Source: CAZDET01 sp964504335
GTDB lineage: Bacteria > Bacteroidota > Bacteroidia > Chitinophagales > Saprospiraceae
Assembly: GCA_964504335.1 (NCBI GenBank)
Contig: CAZDET010000006.1
Location: 1-64,000, forward strand
Direction: 5' to 3'
DNA: 64,000 nucleotides
Numbering within the stretch: position 1 is the first letter of the stretch; every line of letters starts with the position of its first letter. This document shows, piece by piece, positions 63,332 to 64,000 of this stretch. The translations under genes and the position numbers were made by a program. The notes below the pieces were generated by a model. That model made no database searches. It was not told the DNA's origin and saw only the letters and a program-made list of their open reading frames with translations.

Positions 63332-64000
63332 ATGAAGTTTGGGAAAGTAGCCGATCTTTCCACCGTTGATTTTCGGATGCCCGCGCCTCCTTCGTCCAAT
63401 CAATCGCTGGTTCAAAAATTCCGTCGACCGACCGATGCGCCACTACACTTTTACATTGGTGCCACCGGCTGGAGTATGCCTCAGTGGAAAAGCAAATGGT
63501 ATCCGCCAAAAACCAAGACCTCGGAAATGCTAGCGGCCTACGCCCGGCAATTCAACACAATCGAACTCAATACCACCCATTACCGCATTCCAACCGCCGA
63601 TCAGGTAGCCACCTGGTATCGGGATACTCCGGCCGACTTCCGGTTTTGTCCGAAAATACCCCAGCGAATTAGCCATGCCCGCGATTTGGGCCAGGCCACC
63701 GACGATTTGTCGCACTTTGTCAACAGCATATCGGGGCTACAGGAAAAACTGGGCTGTTGCTTTATTCAACTTCCTCCCTATTTCGATGCAACGCGACTTC
63801 CCCTACTCGAATCCTGGTTGAAGCAATGGCCCCGGGATATCGCACTAGCAGTGGAGGTCAGGCACTCCAGTTGGTTTGCGTCCGAAAGCGCCTCGGAGGG
63901 ATTGTTTGAGGTGTTGGAACGCTTCCACACCGCGGCTGTCATCACGGATGTGGCCGGTCGGCGCGATGTGTTACACCTGCGCCTCACCGCGCCCCATACC
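63332..64000 (+). CDS. DUF72 (YecE-like) protein, 5' part
   Basis: From ATG 63332 the frame is open to the window end (223 codons). The product has the DUF72 order: 'YIGATGWSMPQWKSKWYPPK', 'YARQFNTIELNTTHYRIPT', 'FRFCPKIPQRISHARDLG', 'LGCCFIQLPPYFDAT' and 'LAVEVRHSSWF'. DUF72 proteins are TIM-barrel proteins of unknown function. An N-terminal extension of about 40 residues precedes the domain. The C-terminus is outside the window. Confidence 0.9.
   Translation, partial: MKFGKVADLSTVDFRMPAPPSSNQSLVQKFRRPTDAPLHFYIGATGWSMPQWKSKWYPPKTKTSEMLAAYARQFNTIELNTTHYRIPTADQVATWYRDTPADFRFCPKIPQRISHARDLGQATDDLSHFVNSISGLQEKLGCCFIQLPPYFDATRLPLLESWLKQWPRDIALAVEVRHSSWFASESASEGLFEVLERFHTAAVITDVAGRRDVLHLRLTAPHT

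Overview
The window reads as chromosomal DNA of a marine-type member of the Bacteroidota, most likely a Saprospirales (Lewinella-like) bacterium. The grounds are a SusC/SusD pair, a type IX secretion (T9SS) C-terminal sorting domain, many lipoproteins with Bacteroidota-style lipoboxes, DUF1573-YajC-YbbR in a row, TAnnTTTG-like promoter boxes, and few visible Shine-Dalgarno sequences. No rRNA, tRNA, CRISPR array, phage or complete insertion sequence was found. One run of 100 N (26435-26534) is an assembly gap inside a tandem repeat.

Layout. 1-775: 3' part of a SWIM zinc-finger protein (minus strand). 1110-8272: seven-gene V/A-type ATPase operon (A-B-E-DUF2764-D-I-K) whose genes mostly overlap; its K ring subunit carries the residues that bind Na+ in Enterococcus NtpK. 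8338-9514: FKBP prolyl isomerase and an unannotated 43-residue membrane protein. 9793-10602: pyrF. 10599-15472: minus-strand operon of a secreted protein, lipoprotein pullulanase, GT39-type glycosyltransferase and PAP2 phosphatase. 15629-16121: Bor-like lipoprotein and a small membrane protein. 16254-19243: nitrogen cluster glnK - amt - type II glutamine synthetase. 19413-23488: a conserved helical-repeat protein and a large outer-membrane beta-barrel-like protein, separated by a hairpin-rich spacer. 23910-32000: housekeeping genes (CoA-binding protein, pyruvate dehydrogenase E2, recR, YbbR, yajC, DUF1573, aroK, folE, lpd). 32058-35530: type I exporter (HlyD adaptor plus C39-peptidase ABC transporter) with no visible precursor peptide. 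35674-40409: lipase, fmt, two secreted proteins and a CIA30 protein.

40437-52004 is the most distinctive region. It holds SusC, SusD, a lipoprotein ADP-ribosylglycohydrolase, a sugar/nucleoside-type permease and ribokinase, with a divergent LacI regulator. A second unit follows, with a T9SS-sorted secreted protein and a lipoprotein esterase. A perfect 16-bp LacI-type palindrome lies upstream of susC, and a near-copy lies upstream of the T9SS gene, so both units look like one regulon. The gene set resembles the ribose/nucleoside-scavenging rbs locus of Bacteroides thetaiotaomicron. A roughly 160-bp terminal-inverted-repeat element sits in the susC leader.

52146-64000: rarA, a CotH-kinase-like secreted protein, an acyl-CoA dehydrogenase, a maltose-use operon (beta-phosphoglucomutase, maltose phosphorylase, small lipoprotein, lipoprotein alpha-amylase), a SulP anion transporter and the 5' part of a DUF72 protein. 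Intergenic space carries several strong hairpin terminators and families of short-word tandem repeats (GCGAATG; ACATTGCCGCAT; AATCAGAACATC), mostly at convergent gene ends or between operons.
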